Shown: piece after piece, positions 45,217 to 54,283 of the stretch
How positions within the stretch are numbered: the stretch's first letter is position 1
How the letters are laid out: each line of letters starts with the position of its first letter
From: Arthrobacter sp. FW306-2-2C-D06B
GTDB lineage: Bacteria > Actinomycetota > Actinomycetes > Actinomycetales > Micrococcaceae
Length of the DNA: 64,000 bases
Reading direction: 5' to 3'
Assembly: GCF_021789175.1 (NCBI RefSeq)
Contig: NZ_CP084560.1
Location: forward strand, 1,798,001 to 1,862,000
Notes under the pieces: model-generated
Seen by the model: the letters and a program-made list of their open reading frames with translations, nothing else
What the model was told of the DNA's origin: nothing
Databases searched by the model: none
Translations under genes and position numbers: made by a program

Positions 45217-45783
45217 ATGGCCATTTTGAGTATCCGTATCATCGGCGACCCCGTGCTCCGCACGGTTGCTGATCCAGTCACGGAATTCGGGCCAGAGCTC
45301 GCCAAACTCGTGTCGGACATGACCGAGACCATGGAAGACGTGGACGGTGCAGGGCTCGCCGCCCCGCAGGTCGGCGTCAGCCAGCGGGTCTTCACTTACC
45401 GGATCGGCGGTGTGGAAGGCCACATCATCAACCCGGTGCTGGAAAACAGCGATGACTTCCAGCCTGACGAGGTGGAAGGCTGCCTTTCCATTCCCGGACT
45501 CGCGTTTCCGGTTCGCCGCCGCAGGACCACACGCGCCACCGGCGTGGACCTGAACGGCAACCCCGTGTCCGTTGAAGCGGAGGGCATGCTCGCCCGCTGC
45601 TTCCAGCACGAGACCGACCACCTGGACGGGATCCTGTTCACCGACCGCCTGGAGGGTGAGGACCGGAAAACCGCCCTCCGGGCCATCCGCGCGGCGAACT
45701 ACCACTCCGTGACTGAACGGACCACCGCCAAGAGGGCCAACACTGTGGGCTCCAGCTTCGGCAGCTTCGGTGCCGCCGAATGA
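45217..45783 (+). CDS. def: peptide deformylase
   Basis: Def removes the N-formyl group from nascent proteins. All three motifs are present in 188 residues: GAGLAAPQVG (about 45), EGCLSIPG (about 87, metal Cys) and QHETDHLDG (about 130, metal His and catalytic Glu). GAGGAAAG precedes the ATG at 45217. The stop overlaps fmt by ATGA, so removal and addition of the formyl group are encoded together. Confidence 0.96.
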   Translation: MAILSIRIIGDPVLRTVADPVTEFGPELAKLVSDMTETMEDVDGAGLAAPQVGVSQRVFTYRIGGVEGHIINPVLENSDDFQPDEVEGCLSIPGLAFPVRRRRTTRATGVDLNGNPVSVEAEGMLARCFQHETDHLDGILFTDRLEGEDRKTALRAIRAANYHSVTERTTAKRANTVGSSFGSFGAAE

Positions 45784-46700
45784 GGGTGCTTTTCGCCGGC
45801 ACCCCGGCTGTCGCCGTCCCTTCCCTTGACGCGCTGATCGAGGCTGGTTTTGAGATCGTGGCGGTGCTGACCAGGCCGGACGCCCCAACCGGCCGCAAAC
45901 GGATCCTGACGCCGTCGCCCGTGGCAGCACGTGCAACTGAACTCGGCATCGACATCATCCACGCCTCCAAGGTGGACGCCGGGACCACCGAGCGGATCGC
46001 TTCGTACGAGCCTGACGTAGCGGCGATCGTCGCCTACGGGGGCCTCGTCCCCAAGGCCGCGCTCGGAGTACCGCGCCACGGCTGGATCAACCTCCACTTC
46101 TCCCTCCTCCCTGCCTGGCGCGGCGCCGCACCGGTCCAACGTTCAGTCATCGCCGGCGACGACATCACCGGAGCCGCTACCTTCCTCCTCGAGGAAGGAC
46201 TCGACACTGGACCGGTCTTCGGGACGTTGACGGAAACCGTGCGGCCCGAAGACACGGCCGGCGACTTGCTGGAGCGGCTCTCGCGCGGCGGCGCGATCCT
46301 TCTCGCCCAGACCCTCTCCGCCGTCGAATCCGGCAAAGCGGCCCCCCAGCCCCAGCAAGGCGACGTCTCGCTCGCGCCCAAACTGACGCTCGACGACGGC
46401 CGGCTCGACTGGACGCAACCGGCCCTCGCCATCAACCGCAGGTCCCGCGGGGTCACGCCCGAACCGGGAGCATGGACCATGCTCGACGGACAGCGCGTCA
46501 AGCTGGAACCCGTAGGTTTGCGCCCGGACATCCGGGACCTTGCACCCGGCCAGGTCCGGGTTGACGGCAAGAACGTCCTGGTCGGGACCGGATCACATGC
46601 AGTGCAGCTCAGGGGGATCCAGCCTGCGGGCAAGAAGATGATGCCGTCGGCCGATTGGGCCCGTGGTTTGGCAACACCAGAAAGCGTGGAATTCGAATGA
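45780..46700 (+). CDS. fmt: methionyl-tRNA formyltransferase
   Basis: Fmt transfers the formyl group from 10-formyl-tetrahydrofolate to initiator Met-tRNA. In 306 residues, the N-terminal formyltransferase domain has VAAIVAYGGLVPKAAL and the folate/catalytic region GWINLHFSLLPAWRGAAPVQ (Asn and His near 105). The C-terminal OB-like domain starts near 205. It is coupled by ATGA overlaps to def upstream and rsmB downstream. Confidence 0.96.
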   Translation: MRVLFAGTPAVAVPSLDALIEAGFEIVAVLTRPDAPTGRKRILTPSPVAARATELGIDIIHASKVDAGTTERIASYEPDVAAIVAYGGLVPKAALGVPRHGWINLHFSLLPAWRGAAPVQRSVIAGDDITGAATFLLEEGLDTGPVFGTLTETVRPEDTAGDLLERLSRGGAILLAQTLSAVESGKAAPQPQQGDVSLAPKLTLDDGRLDWTQPALAINRRSRGVTPEPGAWTMLDGQRVKLEPVGLRPDIRDLAPGQVRVDGKNVLVGTGSHAVQLRGIQPAGKKMMPSADWARGLATPESVEFE

Positions 46701-48247
46701 ATGAGTCCGGCCGGCGCGGCCCCAACAACAGTGGGAACAGGGACAGCGGGGGCCACGGCAATCGCGGTCCCCGCGGCGAAAGCAACCGCGACGCCCAAGG
46801 CCGCGAACGCAACAGGGGCCCGCAACGCGGTTTCTCCACCAACGCACCGTCGCAGCGGACCCGGCGCGCGGATCCGGCACGATTGGTGGCGTTCGAAGTC
46901 CTGCGCGCAGTCGCTTCGGAAGACGCGTATGCAAACCTCGTGCTGCCTTCACGGATCCGACACCACCACCTCGACAAGCGCGACGCCGGATTCGCCACCG
47001 AGCTGAGCTACGGGGCGCTGCGCGGCCAAGGGATGTACGACGCCGTGCTGGCCGAGTGTGTCGACCGGCCGCTCGCCCAGCTTGATCCGGCAGTCCTGGA
47101 TGCGTTGCGACTTGGCGCCCACCAATTGCTCGCGATGCGCGTTCCTGCCCACGCCGCCCTGGACCAGACTGTCGGGTTGGCCCGCGCGGTCATCGGAGCG
47201 GGCCCGTCGTCGCTCATCAACGCGGTGCTCCGGAAAGTCACCGCAAGGACGCTGCCGGAGTGGCTCGACCACCTGCTGGAAAACGAGACCGACGAGACCA
47301 GGATCGCTTCCGTACGGCACGCGCACCCGGAATGGATTGTCAGGGCGCTGCGCCAATCGCTCGTCATGCATGGCCGTCCCGCGAGCGAAATCACCGAACT
47401 GCTCGAAGCCGACAACGCAGCCCCTGTGGTGAACCTGGTGGCGTTGCCCGGCATCGGCAACCTTGATGAAGCCCTGGAAAGCGGGGCCACTCCCGGCGAG
47501 CTCGTCATCGACTCGGCGCTTTCCAGCGGTGGCGACCTTGGGCGCATGTCCTCCATCCGGGAAGGCACCACGCGCGTCCAGGACGTCGGATCCCAGTTGG
47601 TAGCCCGCGCCGTCGCGGCCGTGGACCTCGGACGAGGCGCCAAGGACGGCGAGAAGTGGCTGGACCTTTGTGCCGGTCCCGGCGGCAAGGCCGCGCTGCT
47701 GGCCGCCCTCGCCCGCCAGGAAGGTGCGACCCTCCTGGCCAACGAACCCGCGGAACACCGGGCAAAGCTGGTCAGCCAAGCCCTCTCGGCGGTTCCGGCG
47801 GACGCCTGGACCGTGCGGGTAGGCGACGGTCGCGACGTCGGCAAGGAACAGCCGGAAACTTTCGACCGCGTGCTGGTCGACGTCCCCTGCAGTGGCCTTG
47901 GCGCGCTCCGCCGCCGCCCCGAATCACGCTGGCGCCGGACGCCCAAGGACCTTGCCGATCTCGGTCCGTTGCAGCGTGAATTGCTCAACTCGGCCATTGA
48001 CGCCGTCAAACCGGGCGGAGTGGTGGCGTACGTGACGTGCTCCCCGCACCCGGCCGAAACCACCGCCGTCGTCAGCGATGTCCTGCGCAAGCGGGACGAC
48101 CTGGAACAGATCGACTCCGGTGCGGCCTTGGACGCGGTCAGCCTGAGCGGCAACCTCGGCGCCGGACACGGGTTGACCGCCCAATTGTGGCCGCACGTGC
48201 ATCAAACCGATGCGATGTTCCTGGCGCTTATCCGGAAGAAGCCGTAA
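46697..48247 (+). CDS. rsmB: 16S rRNA (cytosine-5) methyltransferase, RsmB/Sun family
   Basis: 516 residues. A Gly/Asn/Arg-rich N-terminal extension (about 60 residues, low complexity) precedes a NusB-like RNA-binding domain (about 65-200). The methyltransferase domain follows, with LCAGPGGKAALLAALA (SAM site), the first Cys in DVPCSGLGALRRRPESRW and the second in YVTCSPHPAETTAVV, the two-cysteine mechanism of m5C enzymes. Family members methylate C967 of 16S rRNA. The ATG overlaps the fmt stop by four bases, the classical def-fmt-rsmB order. Confidence 0.94.
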   Translation: MNESGRRGPNNSGNRDSGGHGNRGPRGESNRDAQGRERNRGPQRGFSTNAPSQRTRRADPARLVAFEVLRAVASEDAYANLVLPSRIRHHHLDKRDAGFATELSYGALRGQGMYDAVLAECVDRPLAQLDPAVLDALRLGAHQLLAMRVPAHAALDQTVGLARAVIGAGPSSLINAVLRKVTARTLPEWLDHLLENETDETRIASVRHAHPEWIVRALRQSLVMHGRPASEITELLEADNAAPVVNLVALPGIGNLDEALESGATPGELVIDSALSSGGDLGRMSSIREGTTRVQDVGSQLVARAVAAVDLGRGAKDGEKWLDLCAGPGGKAALLAALARQEGATLLANEPAEHRAKLVSQALSAVPADAWTVRVGDGRDVGKEQPETFDRVLVDVPCSGLGALRRRPESRWRRTPKDLADLGPLQRELLNSAIDAVKPGGVVAYVTCSPHPAETTAVVSDVLRKRDDLEQIDSGAALDAVSLSGNLGAGHGLTAQLWPHVHQTDAMFLALIRKKP

Positions 48248-48340
48248 CCTTCGGCGCCTTTCCCCGGCTGAAAGTCCCGCGTGCCTAAGCTGGAGAATTG
48301 CCAACACCAACAGACCGCCACCAACACTGAGGGGACTGCC

Positions 48341-49003
48341 TTGACTGAGTGCTGTATCAACCCGAGCATCCTGTCCGCGGATTTCGTGAACCTGGAAGCC
48401 GAGCTGAAGAGAATCAGCAACGCCGACGCCGTCCACGTCGATGTGATGGACAACCATTTCGTCCCGAACCTGACGCTCGGCCTGCCGGTCGTGGAGCGGA
48501 TCCAGGCTGTGAGCCCGGTCCCGTTGGACGCTCACCTGATGATCGCCGACGCCGACCGCTGGGCGCCGGCCTACGCCGACGCCGGGGTGGCTTCCGTGAC
48601 GTTCCATGCGGAAGCGGCGATGGCTCCCATCAAGCTCGCCCGTGAGCTCCGTGCCCGCGGTGCGAAGGCAGGAATGGCCCTTCGTCCGGCCACGCCGGTG
48701 GAACCGTACCTGGACATGCTCAGCGAACTGGACATGCTCCTCATCATGACCGTTGAGCCGGGCTTCGGCGGACAGTCCTTCCTGGACGTTACGCTGCCAA
48801 AGATCCGGAGGGCGCGCGCGGCGATCGAGGGTTCCGGTATCGGCGTTTCAATCCAGGTCGATGGCGGCGTCACGGAGGAGACCATTGTCCGGGCAGCCGA
48901 AGCCGGCGCAAATGTGTTCGTTGCCGGATCCGCCGTCTACGGCCATGCGGACCCCGCTGCGGCTATCGAGCGGCTGCGCGCCGCCGGCCTCGCGGCAATG
49001 TGA
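48341..49003 (+). CDS. rpe: ribulose-phosphate 3-epimerase
   Basis: Rpe interconverts ribulose 5-phosphate and xylulose 5-phosphate in the pentose phosphate pathway; ribulose 5-phosphate is also a precursor for the RibB step encoded downstream. The TIM-barrel protein has [10 protein letters not shown] at the start, [16 protein letters not shown] (metal His/Asp), [14 protein letters not shown] and [11 protein letters not shown] choose the TTG at 48341 (220 residues) with GAGGGG upstream; a start at 48281 would add 20 non-conserved residues. Confidence 0.94.
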   Translation: MTECCINPSILSADFVNLEAELKRISNADAVHVDVMDNHFVPNLTLGLPVVERIQAVSPVPLDAHLMIADADRWAPAYADAGVASVTFHAEAAMAPIKLARELRARGAKAGMALRPATPVEPYLDMLSELDMLLIMTVEPGFGGQSFLDVTLPKIRRARAAIEGSGIGVSIQVDGGVTEETIVRAAEAGANVFVAGSAVYGHADPAAAIERLRAAGLAAM

Positions 49004-49085
49004 CAACAATGACGCAATTGCCTGCATATCGGTCCGGGAATACAACGGCCATTGCTCCAGTTGTGACAGAATAACAACACACATA

Positions 49086-49234
49086 CGTGCTCCGGGGTCG
49101 GTGTAATTCCGAACCGGCGGTTATAGTCCGCGACCCGCGAGCCGTCGTGTTTCCTTCACGGGAATCACGACGGCGGACGGTTGAACTGGTGGAATTCCAG
49201 TACCGACAGTTAAAGTCTGGATGGGAGAAGCACG
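49086..49234 (+). promoter_or_regulatory. FMN riboswitch (RFN element)
   Basis: The conserved aptamer framework is clear: the closing helix CGTGCT/AGCACG, TCGGTGTAATTCCGAACCGG, the GGTTATAGTCCGCGA core, and CTGGTGGAATTCCAG, then ACCGACAGTTAAAGTCTGGATGGGAGAAG (given here as its known landmarks). It heads the ribM-ribH operon, 88 bases before the ribM start, and should switch the operon off when FMN is bound. A variable stem with TTCCTTC (49151-49157) is complementary to the GAAGGAA ribosome site (49311-49317). Confidence 0.95.
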
Positions 49235-49321
49235 TACAGTCATGCTTGGGCGTTCCGTGCGCCCGGCATTGCGCTGTCGTACACCCCCGGAGCCATCGCG
49301 GCATTCGAGGGAAGGAACGAC

Positions 49322-50020
49322 ATGGACTTTCTGCGATGGCTCTTCGAAGCACAGATTCCCGTAGGTGGATCTGTGCTTGTTCTTCGCGAAGTGCTAGGCA
49401 ATATTTTCGGGCTCGCCAGCGCCCTGGGCGGCATGCGCCGCAAAGTCTGGGCGTGGCCGATCGGGATCGCAGGCAATCTGCTCCTGTTGACCGTCTTTCT
49501 TGGCAACGTTTTCGGTGCCGCCTCGCCGGCAACCCTGTGGGGCCAGGCCGGACGCCAGATCATGTTCATCAGCGTCGCCGCCTACGGCTGGTACCGCTGG
49601 CGACAGGGCCTCCAGGCAGGCACCCACGGCCGCGCGATCGTGCCCGGCTGGGCAAGCCCCAAAGCGCGGATCGGAATGGTGGCCGCCATGATTGCGGGAA
49701 CCGCCGCACTGACTCCCGTCTTCGATTCCATGGGTTCGTACCCTCCTGTATGGGCAGACGCCTGGACCTTCATGGGTTCACTCCTGGCGACGTATGGCAT
49801 GGCGCGGGGATGGACCGAATTCTGGCTGATCTGGGTTGCCGTGGACATTGTCGGAGTTCCGCTGCTATTCAGCGCGGGCTATTTTGCCAGCGCTTTCATG
49901 TACCTCTTTTACGGGTTCTTCACACTTGCCGGATTCTTTGTCTGGTGGCGTGCAGATCGACGTGAAGGCCAGCCGCTCAGGCCAACGCCCGAGCCGGAAA
50001 CTGCAGGAGCACTCACATGA
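49322..50020 (+). CDS. ribM: PnuC-family riboflavin transporter RibM (PnuX)
   Basis: A 232-residue protein with about seven transmembrane helices in the PnuC/SWEET-like fold; characteristic segments are LGNIFGLASALGGMRRKVWAWPIGIAGNLLLL and WGQAGRQIMFISVAAYGWYRW. PnuC proteins carry nicotinamide riboside, but members directly behind an FMN riboswitch and before rib genes are riboflavin importers (RibM/PnuX) in Corynebacterium and Streptomyces. The context decides the call. GGGAAGGAA precedes the ATG; the stop overlaps ribD by ATGA. Confidence 0.9.
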   Translation: MDFLRWLFEAQIPVGGSVLVLREVLGNIFGLASALGGMRRKVWAWPIGIAGNLLLLTVFLGNVFGAASPATLWGQAGRQIMFISVAAYGWYRWRQGLQAGTHGRAIVPGWASPKARIGMVAAMIAGTAALTPVFDSMGSYPPVWADAWTFMGSLLATYGMARGWTEFWLIWVAVDIVGVPLLFSAGYFASAFMYLFYGFFTLAGFFVWWRADRREGQPLRPTPEPETAGALT

Positions 50021-51168
50021 GCGACGCCTCGAAGCTGGATTTCCCGGAAGCTGAATCCGCGGCCATGGAAACCGCACTGCACGTCGCCCTCCGGGGACAC
50101 CGTGGCGCCAATCCCTTGGTGGGAGCGGTCGTGCTCGGGTCCAACGGAGAGCAACTCATCACGGGCTACCACCGCGGCGCCGGCACGCCCCACGCCGAGG
50201 CGGATGCGATCGCGAAAGCGCAGGCAAAAGGCCTCGACCTCGCCGGGACAACCATGGTGGTGACCTTGGAGCCTTGCAACCACATAGGGCGCACGGGACC
50301 CTGCACCCAGGCGATCATTGACGCTGGTATCTCACGTGTGGTTTACGCCGTCGACGACCCCCACGATCCAGCCGCGGGAGGTGCCGCAAGACTGCGCGCT
50401 GCCGGAGTGGACGTCCAGTCCGGGCTGGCCGACGCCGAGGCCTGGAAGCTGAACCGCGAGTGGTTCAATGCGGTGGAAGCGAGGCGCCCGTTCGTTACGC
50501 TTCATATCGCGCAGACCCTCGACAGCAGGATCGCGGCTACCGACGGGACCAGCCAATGGATCTCCAGTCCGGAATCGCTCGCCGACAACCACGGACTGCG
50601 CCGCCTGATCGACGCCATTCTCGTGGGCACCGAAACCGTCCTGGTGGACAACCCGCGGCTGACGGCGCGGGAAGCGGACGGCGCGGAATCGCAAAGCCAG
50701 CCGCTCCGGGCCGTCATGGGGCTGCGGGATGTCCCTTTGGATGCCGCCGTACGGGGGAGCGACGGCAAGTTCATCCACCTGCCAACCCGCGATCCTTCCG
50801 AAGCTTTGCAGTTGCTGTTCGCCGACGGCGTCCGGCACGTCATGGTGGAGGGCGGCTCCCGCATCCTGAGCGCCTTCCTTGCCGCGGGCCTCGTGGATGA
50901 ATTGATCGTCTATCTCGCGCCCACCCTGCTGGGCTCCGGTACACCTGCCCTGACGGATCTCGGCATCTCCACCCTCGCCGACGCCCAGCGCTGGAACTGG
51001 GACGACGCCGGTGGCGGTGCGGTCCATGCACTGGGCCGCGACCTGCGGCTGCATTTGAGGTCCGGACCATCGGACGGAAACAAACCGGCGTGGACGAAGT
51101 CCCATACCGAACACCACGAACCATTTCCGGGCAAGGACGCCTCGGACACCACCACAGGAGGACACTGA
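50017..51168 (+). CDS. ribD: bifunctional diaminohydroxyphosphoribosylaminopyrimidine deaminase / 5-amino-6-(5-phosphoribosylamino)uracil reductase
   Basis: RibD carries out the second and third steps of riboflavin synthesis. In 383 residues, the N-terminal deaminase has the zinc site GTPHAEADAI (about 56) and TLEPCNHIGRTGPC (about 86). The C-terminal NADPH reductase starts near 160 (PFVTLHIAQTLDSRIA) with ILVGTETVLVDNPRLTAR and VEGGSRILSAFL. The last 30 residues form a non-conserved tail. The stop overlaps ribE by one base. Confidence 0.95.
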   Translation: MSDASKLDFPEAESAAMETALHVALRGHRGANPLVGAVVLGSNGEQLITGYHRGAGTPHAEADAIAKAQAKGLDLAGTTMVVTLEPCNHIGRTGPCTQAIIDAGISRVVYAVDDPHDPAAGGAARLRAAGVDVQSGLADAEAWKLNREWFNAVEARRPFVTLHIAQTLDSRIAATDGTSQWISSPESLADNHGLRRLIDAILVGTETVLVDNPRLTAREADGAESQSQPLRAVMGLRDVPLDAAVRGSDGKFIHLPTRDPSEALQLLFADGVRHVMVEGGSRILSAFLAAGLVDELIVYLAPTLLGSGTPALTDLGISTLADAQRWNWDDAGGGAVHALGRDLRLHLRSGPSDGNKPAWTKSHTEHHEPFPGKDASDTTTGGH

Positions 51169-51806
51169 TGTTTACCGGAATCGTTGCTGAACAAGGCACG
51201 GTCCTGTCCGTCGAGCACGACGGCGAGGCCAGCGCCACGCTGCGCCTGATGGCCCTCAGCACCACTGAGGGGCTTGGCTTGGGCGGCTCCATCGCCGTCA
51301 ACGGCGTGTGCCTCACTGCGACGGACATCGACGGACGGGAGTTCAGCGTTGACGTCATGGGCGAAACCCTCGTCCGGACCACTATCGGCGAACTGACCGC
51401 GGGTGACACTGTGAACCTCGAGCGTTGTGTCCAGGCGGGCGGCCGCTTGGACGGCCACGTCGTCCAGGGCCACGTCGACGGCGTCGGGCAGCTTCTGGAG
51501 CGCGAGTCGCTGGGCAACTGGGACCGCCTCCGCTTCGCCGTGCCGGCCCCGCTGGCACGGTACATCGCCGAAAAAGGGTCGATCGCCGTCGACGGCGTTT
51601 CACTCACCGTCACCGCGGTCAGCCCGGCCGAAGAGGAGAACCCCTGGTTTGAAGTGGGGCTCATTCCCACCACATTGGACGAAACCGGTCTCGGAGCCAA
51701 GGCCATAGGCGGACGGGTCAACCTTGAGGTGGACGTCCTCGCGAAATACACCGAGCGACTGCTCTCCTTCCGTTCGCCGGCAACCGCAGCGGGGGCTGCC
51801 CAGTGA
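51168..51806 (+). CDS. ribE: riboflavin synthase, alpha chain
   Basis: This enzyme dismutates two 6,7-dimethyl-8-ribityllumazines into riboflavin and a pyrimidinedione. The 212-residue protein has two homologous lumazine-binding barrels: [10 protein letters not shown] ... [11 protein letters not shown], and GHVDGVG ... [11 protein letters not shown], the usual internal repeat. The ATG overlaps the ribD stop (TGATG), and GGAGGA lies upstream. The stop overlaps ribB by GTGA. Confidence 0.96.
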   Translation: MFTGIVAEQGTVLSVEHDGEASATLRLMALSTTEGLGLGGSIAVNGVCLTATDIDGREFSVDVMGETLVRTTIGELTAGDTVNLERCVQAGGRLDGHVVQGHVDGVGQLLERESLGNWDRLRFAVPAPLARYIAEKGSIAVDGVSLTVTAVSPAEEENPWFEVGLIPTTLDETGLGAKAIGGRVNLEVDVLAKYTERLLSFRSPATAAGAAQ

Positions 51807-52498
51807 GCGCCGCACACAACGGCAGCACAACAGTGGTGCGCCAGGGGCTGGACCCCGTTGAAAAGGCAGTGCAGGCAATGGCAGCCGGCCGTCCCGTCAT
51901 TGTTGTGGACAATGAAGACCGCGAAAACGAAGGCGACATCATCTTCGCCGCCGAACACGCGACGCCTGCCCTTATGGGCTGGACCATCCGTTACAGCTCG
52001 GGAGTCATTTGCGTTCCCCTCGAGGGCTCGCGGGCTGATGCCCTGGCGCTGCCGCCCATGGTCCTGGTTAATGAAGACGCGAAGGGCACTGCCTACACGG
52101 TGTCCTGTGATGCCGCTTTGGGCGTCAGCACCGGTATTTCCGCCACCGACAGGGCCCTGACGGCCCGGATTTTGGCTGATTCGAGCAGCACGCCGTCCTC
52201 GATCACCCGGCCCGGGCATATTTTTCCGCTCCGGGCCGTTAATGGGGGAGTGCGTGAACGTCCGGGGCACACGGAAGCGGCAGTTGATCTCTGCAGGCTT
52301 GCGGGTCTCGCCCCGGTGGGCGTGATCGCCGAGTTGGTACATGACGATGGTGAAATGATGCGCCTGGACAGCCTCCGGGAGTTCGCTGCCGAGCACGGAT
52401 GTCCCTTGATTTCGATCGAGGATCTCGTGGCTTATGTTGTAGCGTCGGAGGCTGAGGACCAGGTTGCAATTCCGGCAGGAAACGAGGAGCAGCGATGA
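51803..52498 (+). CDS. ribB: 3,4-dihydroxy-2-butanone-4-phosphate synthase
   Basis: RibB makes the four-carbon precursor of lumazine from ribulose 5-phosphate. The 231-residue protein has the metal/substrate loop [17 protein letters not shown] (about 33-49), [17 protein letters not shown] and [10 protein letters not shown] ... [11 protein letters not shown]. It contains only this domain; the GTP cyclohydrolase II domain that is often fused to it is a separate overlapping gene in another frame. GTG start. Confidence 0.95.
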   Translation: MSAAHNGSTTVVRQGLDPVEKAVQAMAAGRPVIVVDNEDRENEGDIIFAAEHATPALMGWTIRYSSGVICVPLEGSRADALALPPMVLVNEDAKGTAYTVSCDAALGVSTGISATDRALTARILADSSSTPSSITRPGHIFPLRAVNGGVRERPGHTEAAVDLCRLAGLAPVGVIAELVHDDGEMMRLDSLREFAAEHGCPLISIEDLVAYVVASEAEDQVAIPAGNEEQR

Positions 52499-53196
52499 CC
52501 ACAGCGACAACCCACGACGGCGGTTCGGCCGCGCGCGCAGTGCATCCCGTGAGCGGCGGCCCGATTGTCCAGCTACCCACCGCTTTCGGTGAGTTCGTGG
52601 CACAGGCGTGGACCGACCTTGCAACCGGGGCTGAGCACCTGGCGGTGAGTTCCCCGAAGGTGCCGCTCGCAGGCAAGGCTCCGTTGGTGCGCCTTCACTC
52701 GGAATGCCTCACGGGCGACGTTTTCGGTTCGTACCGCTGCGATTGCGGCGAACAGCTGGCCTACGCCCTCGAGCTGATCCGCGAAGAGGGTGGTACCCTG
52801 CTCTACCTGCGCGGACAGGAAGGCCGCGGCATCGGCCTGGCCAACAAAATCAAGGCCTACGCACTTCAAGAGGCCGGATTCGACACAGTCGAGGCCAACG
52901 AGCAGCTCGGGCTGCCGGTGGACGCGCGCTGCTACAAAGCCGCTGCCCAGATCCTTGCCGAGATGGGCCTTCACGAAATCCGGCTCCTGAGCAACAACCC
53001 GGACAAGCAGAACAGGCTTGCCGCGGCTGGCGTGAAGGTTGTCGAGATGGTGCCCACCGAGGTTCCGTCCCGTGAAGAAAACCTTCGGTACCTTCAGACC
53101 AAGAAGGACCGCATGGACCACCGCCTGACCCTCGGCGACACCGAACCGGCCGGCACCCATGCAGCTGCCGGCACTTTTGACCTCGAACAAGACTGA
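52495..53196 (+). CDS. ribA: GTP cyclohydrolase II
   Basis: RibA converts GTP to the pyrimidine precursor of riboflavin. In 233 residues the zinc cysteines lie in [20 protein letters not shown] (about 76-95), the GTP site in [15 protein letters not shown] (about 103), and the C-terminal substrate segment is [10 protein letters not shown]. It has its own GAGGAG site and a 20-residue N-terminal extension. The ATGA overlap with ribB shows a split pair rather than a fused RibBA. Confidence 0.95.
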   Translation: MTTATTHDGGSAARAVHPVSGGPIVQLPTAFGEFVAQAWTDLATGAEHLAVSSPKVPLAGKAPLVRLHSECLTGDVFGSYRCDCGEQLAYALELIREEGGTLLYLRGQEGRGIGLANKIKAYALQEAGFDTVEANEQLGLPVDARCYKAAAQILAEMGLHEIRLLSNNPDKQNRLAAAGVKVVEMVPTEVPSREENLRYLQTKKDRMDHRLTLGDTEPAGTHAAAGTFDLEQD

Positions 53197-53256
53197 ACTG
53201 CACTACCGAGACTGAACTGCACCTACAAGACTGACTGAACGGACTACCACACACCC

Positions 53257-53742
53257 ATGAGCGGACACGGCGCCCCCACCATCGACCTCACCACCCTCAA
53301 CCCGGAGGAAACCCGCCAGCTGAAACTCGCCATCGTGGCTGCCAGCTGGCACACCCAGATCATGGACGGGCTCCTTGACGGGGCGCTGCGGGCTGCAAAA
53401 GAAGCCGGCATCGCCGAACCCACTGTGCTGCGCGTCCCGGGATCCTTTGAGCTGCCCGTTGCGGCGGCACGGCTCGCGCCGCACTTTGACGCCGTCGTTG
53501 CCCTCGGCGTCGTCATCCGCGGCGGGACGCCGCACTTTGACTACGTGTGCCAGGCGGCGACGTTGGGACTCACCGAAGTAAGTGTCCGCACCGGGGTGCC
53601 GGTGGGCTTCGGCGTGCTCACATGCGACACCGAGCAGCAGGGCCTGGACCGCGCCGGGCTGGAAGGCTCGTCCGAGGACAAGGGACACGAAGCCGTGACC
53701 GCGGCGCTCTCCACCGCTCTGACCCTCAAGCAGTACACCTAG
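53257..53742 (+). CDS. ribH: 6,7-dimethyl-8-ribityllumazine synthase
   Basis: RibH condenses the RibB and RibD-derived products to lumazine and forms icosahedral or pentameric shells. The 161-residue protein shows [18 protein letters not shown] (Trp position for ring stacking), [32 protein letters not shown] (catalytic His) and [20 protein letters not shown]. Last gene of the rib operon, followed by the hairpin at 53754. Confidence 0.96.
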   Translation: MSGHGAPTIDLTTLNPEETRQLKLAIVAASWHTQIMDGLLDGALRAAKEAGIAEPTVLRVPGSFELPVAAARLAPHFDAVVALGVVIRGGTPHFDYVCQAATLGLTEVSVRTGVPVGFGVLTCDTEQQGLDRAGLEGSSEDKGHEAVTAALSTALTLKQYT

Positions 53743-53753
53743 CAAATCGACGA

Positions 53754-53802
53754 AAGGGATGTGGGCGTGCCGGCGCACATTGTGCGTTCGCTCACATCCC
53801 TT
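53754..53802 (+). terminator. hairpin terminator after ribH, repeat-family member
   Basis: AAGGGATGTG and CACATCCCTT form the outer stem and CGCAC/GTGCG an inner stem. The arms GATGTGGGCG and CGCTCACATC share the core of the array at 27077-27232. It lies 12 bases after the ribH stop. Confidence 0.75.
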
Positions 53803-53859
53803 CCGTCATGCAATGACCCGACAGGCGGTCACCGGCCCCAAGCAAGTAGGCTGTAGGGC

Positions 53860-54123
53860 GTGAAGAATTTCGAGACGCTGTTCGCAGAACTGAGCGAAAA
53901 GGCAGCGACCCGTCCGGCAGGCTCCCGTACCGTCGCCGAATTGGACTCCGGAATCCACGGCATCGGCAAGAAAGTCGTGGAGGAAGCAGCCGAAGTCTGG
54001 ATGGCTGCAGAGTATGAATCCGATGAAGCCGCGGCCGAGGAAATCTCCCAGTTGCTCTACCACCTGCAGGTCCTGATGCTCGCCAAGGGTCTGAGCCTGG
54101 AAGACGTTTACAAGCATCTCTAG
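53860..54123 (+). CDS. hisE: phosphoribosyl-ATP diphosphatase
   Basis: HisE hydrolyses phosphoribosyl-ATP to phosphoribosyl-AMP in histidine biosynthesis. The 87-residue all-helical protein has the MazG-like metal motif [18 protein letters not shown] (about 37-54) and [18 protein letters not shown] start without a Shine-Dalgarno sequence; TAGGCT (53847-53852) lies 7 bases upstream, so the mRNA may be leaderless. hisG follows after 160 bases. Confidence 0.95.
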   Translation: MKNFETLFAELSEKAATRPAGSRTVAELDSGIHGIGKKVVEEAAEVWMAAEYESDEAAAEEISQLLYHLQVLMLAKGLSLEDVYKHL

Positions 54124-54172
54124 CCACGTCGGCTCCGCCAGGACCTGACAAGGTCCCACCGGAGCCCAGCGT
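54124..54172 (+). promoter_or_regulatory. hairpin in the hisE-hisG gap
   Basis: CCACG...GGCTCCG pairs with CGGAGCC...CGTGG, with a nested GGACCT/AGGTCC stem. It begins directly after the hisE stop. It could terminate, attenuate or protect the transcript; no T-run is present. Confidence 0.45.
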
Positions 54173-54283
54173 GGCCCCAGCGCTCACTGCGCCGTCTCTT
54201 CCGGGACCAGTTCGGTCCAAGAAGAGGACAGTGCCGTGGGCACAATGCCTGAAACATTCCCTTCCACTCCAAGAAAGTCCCCA

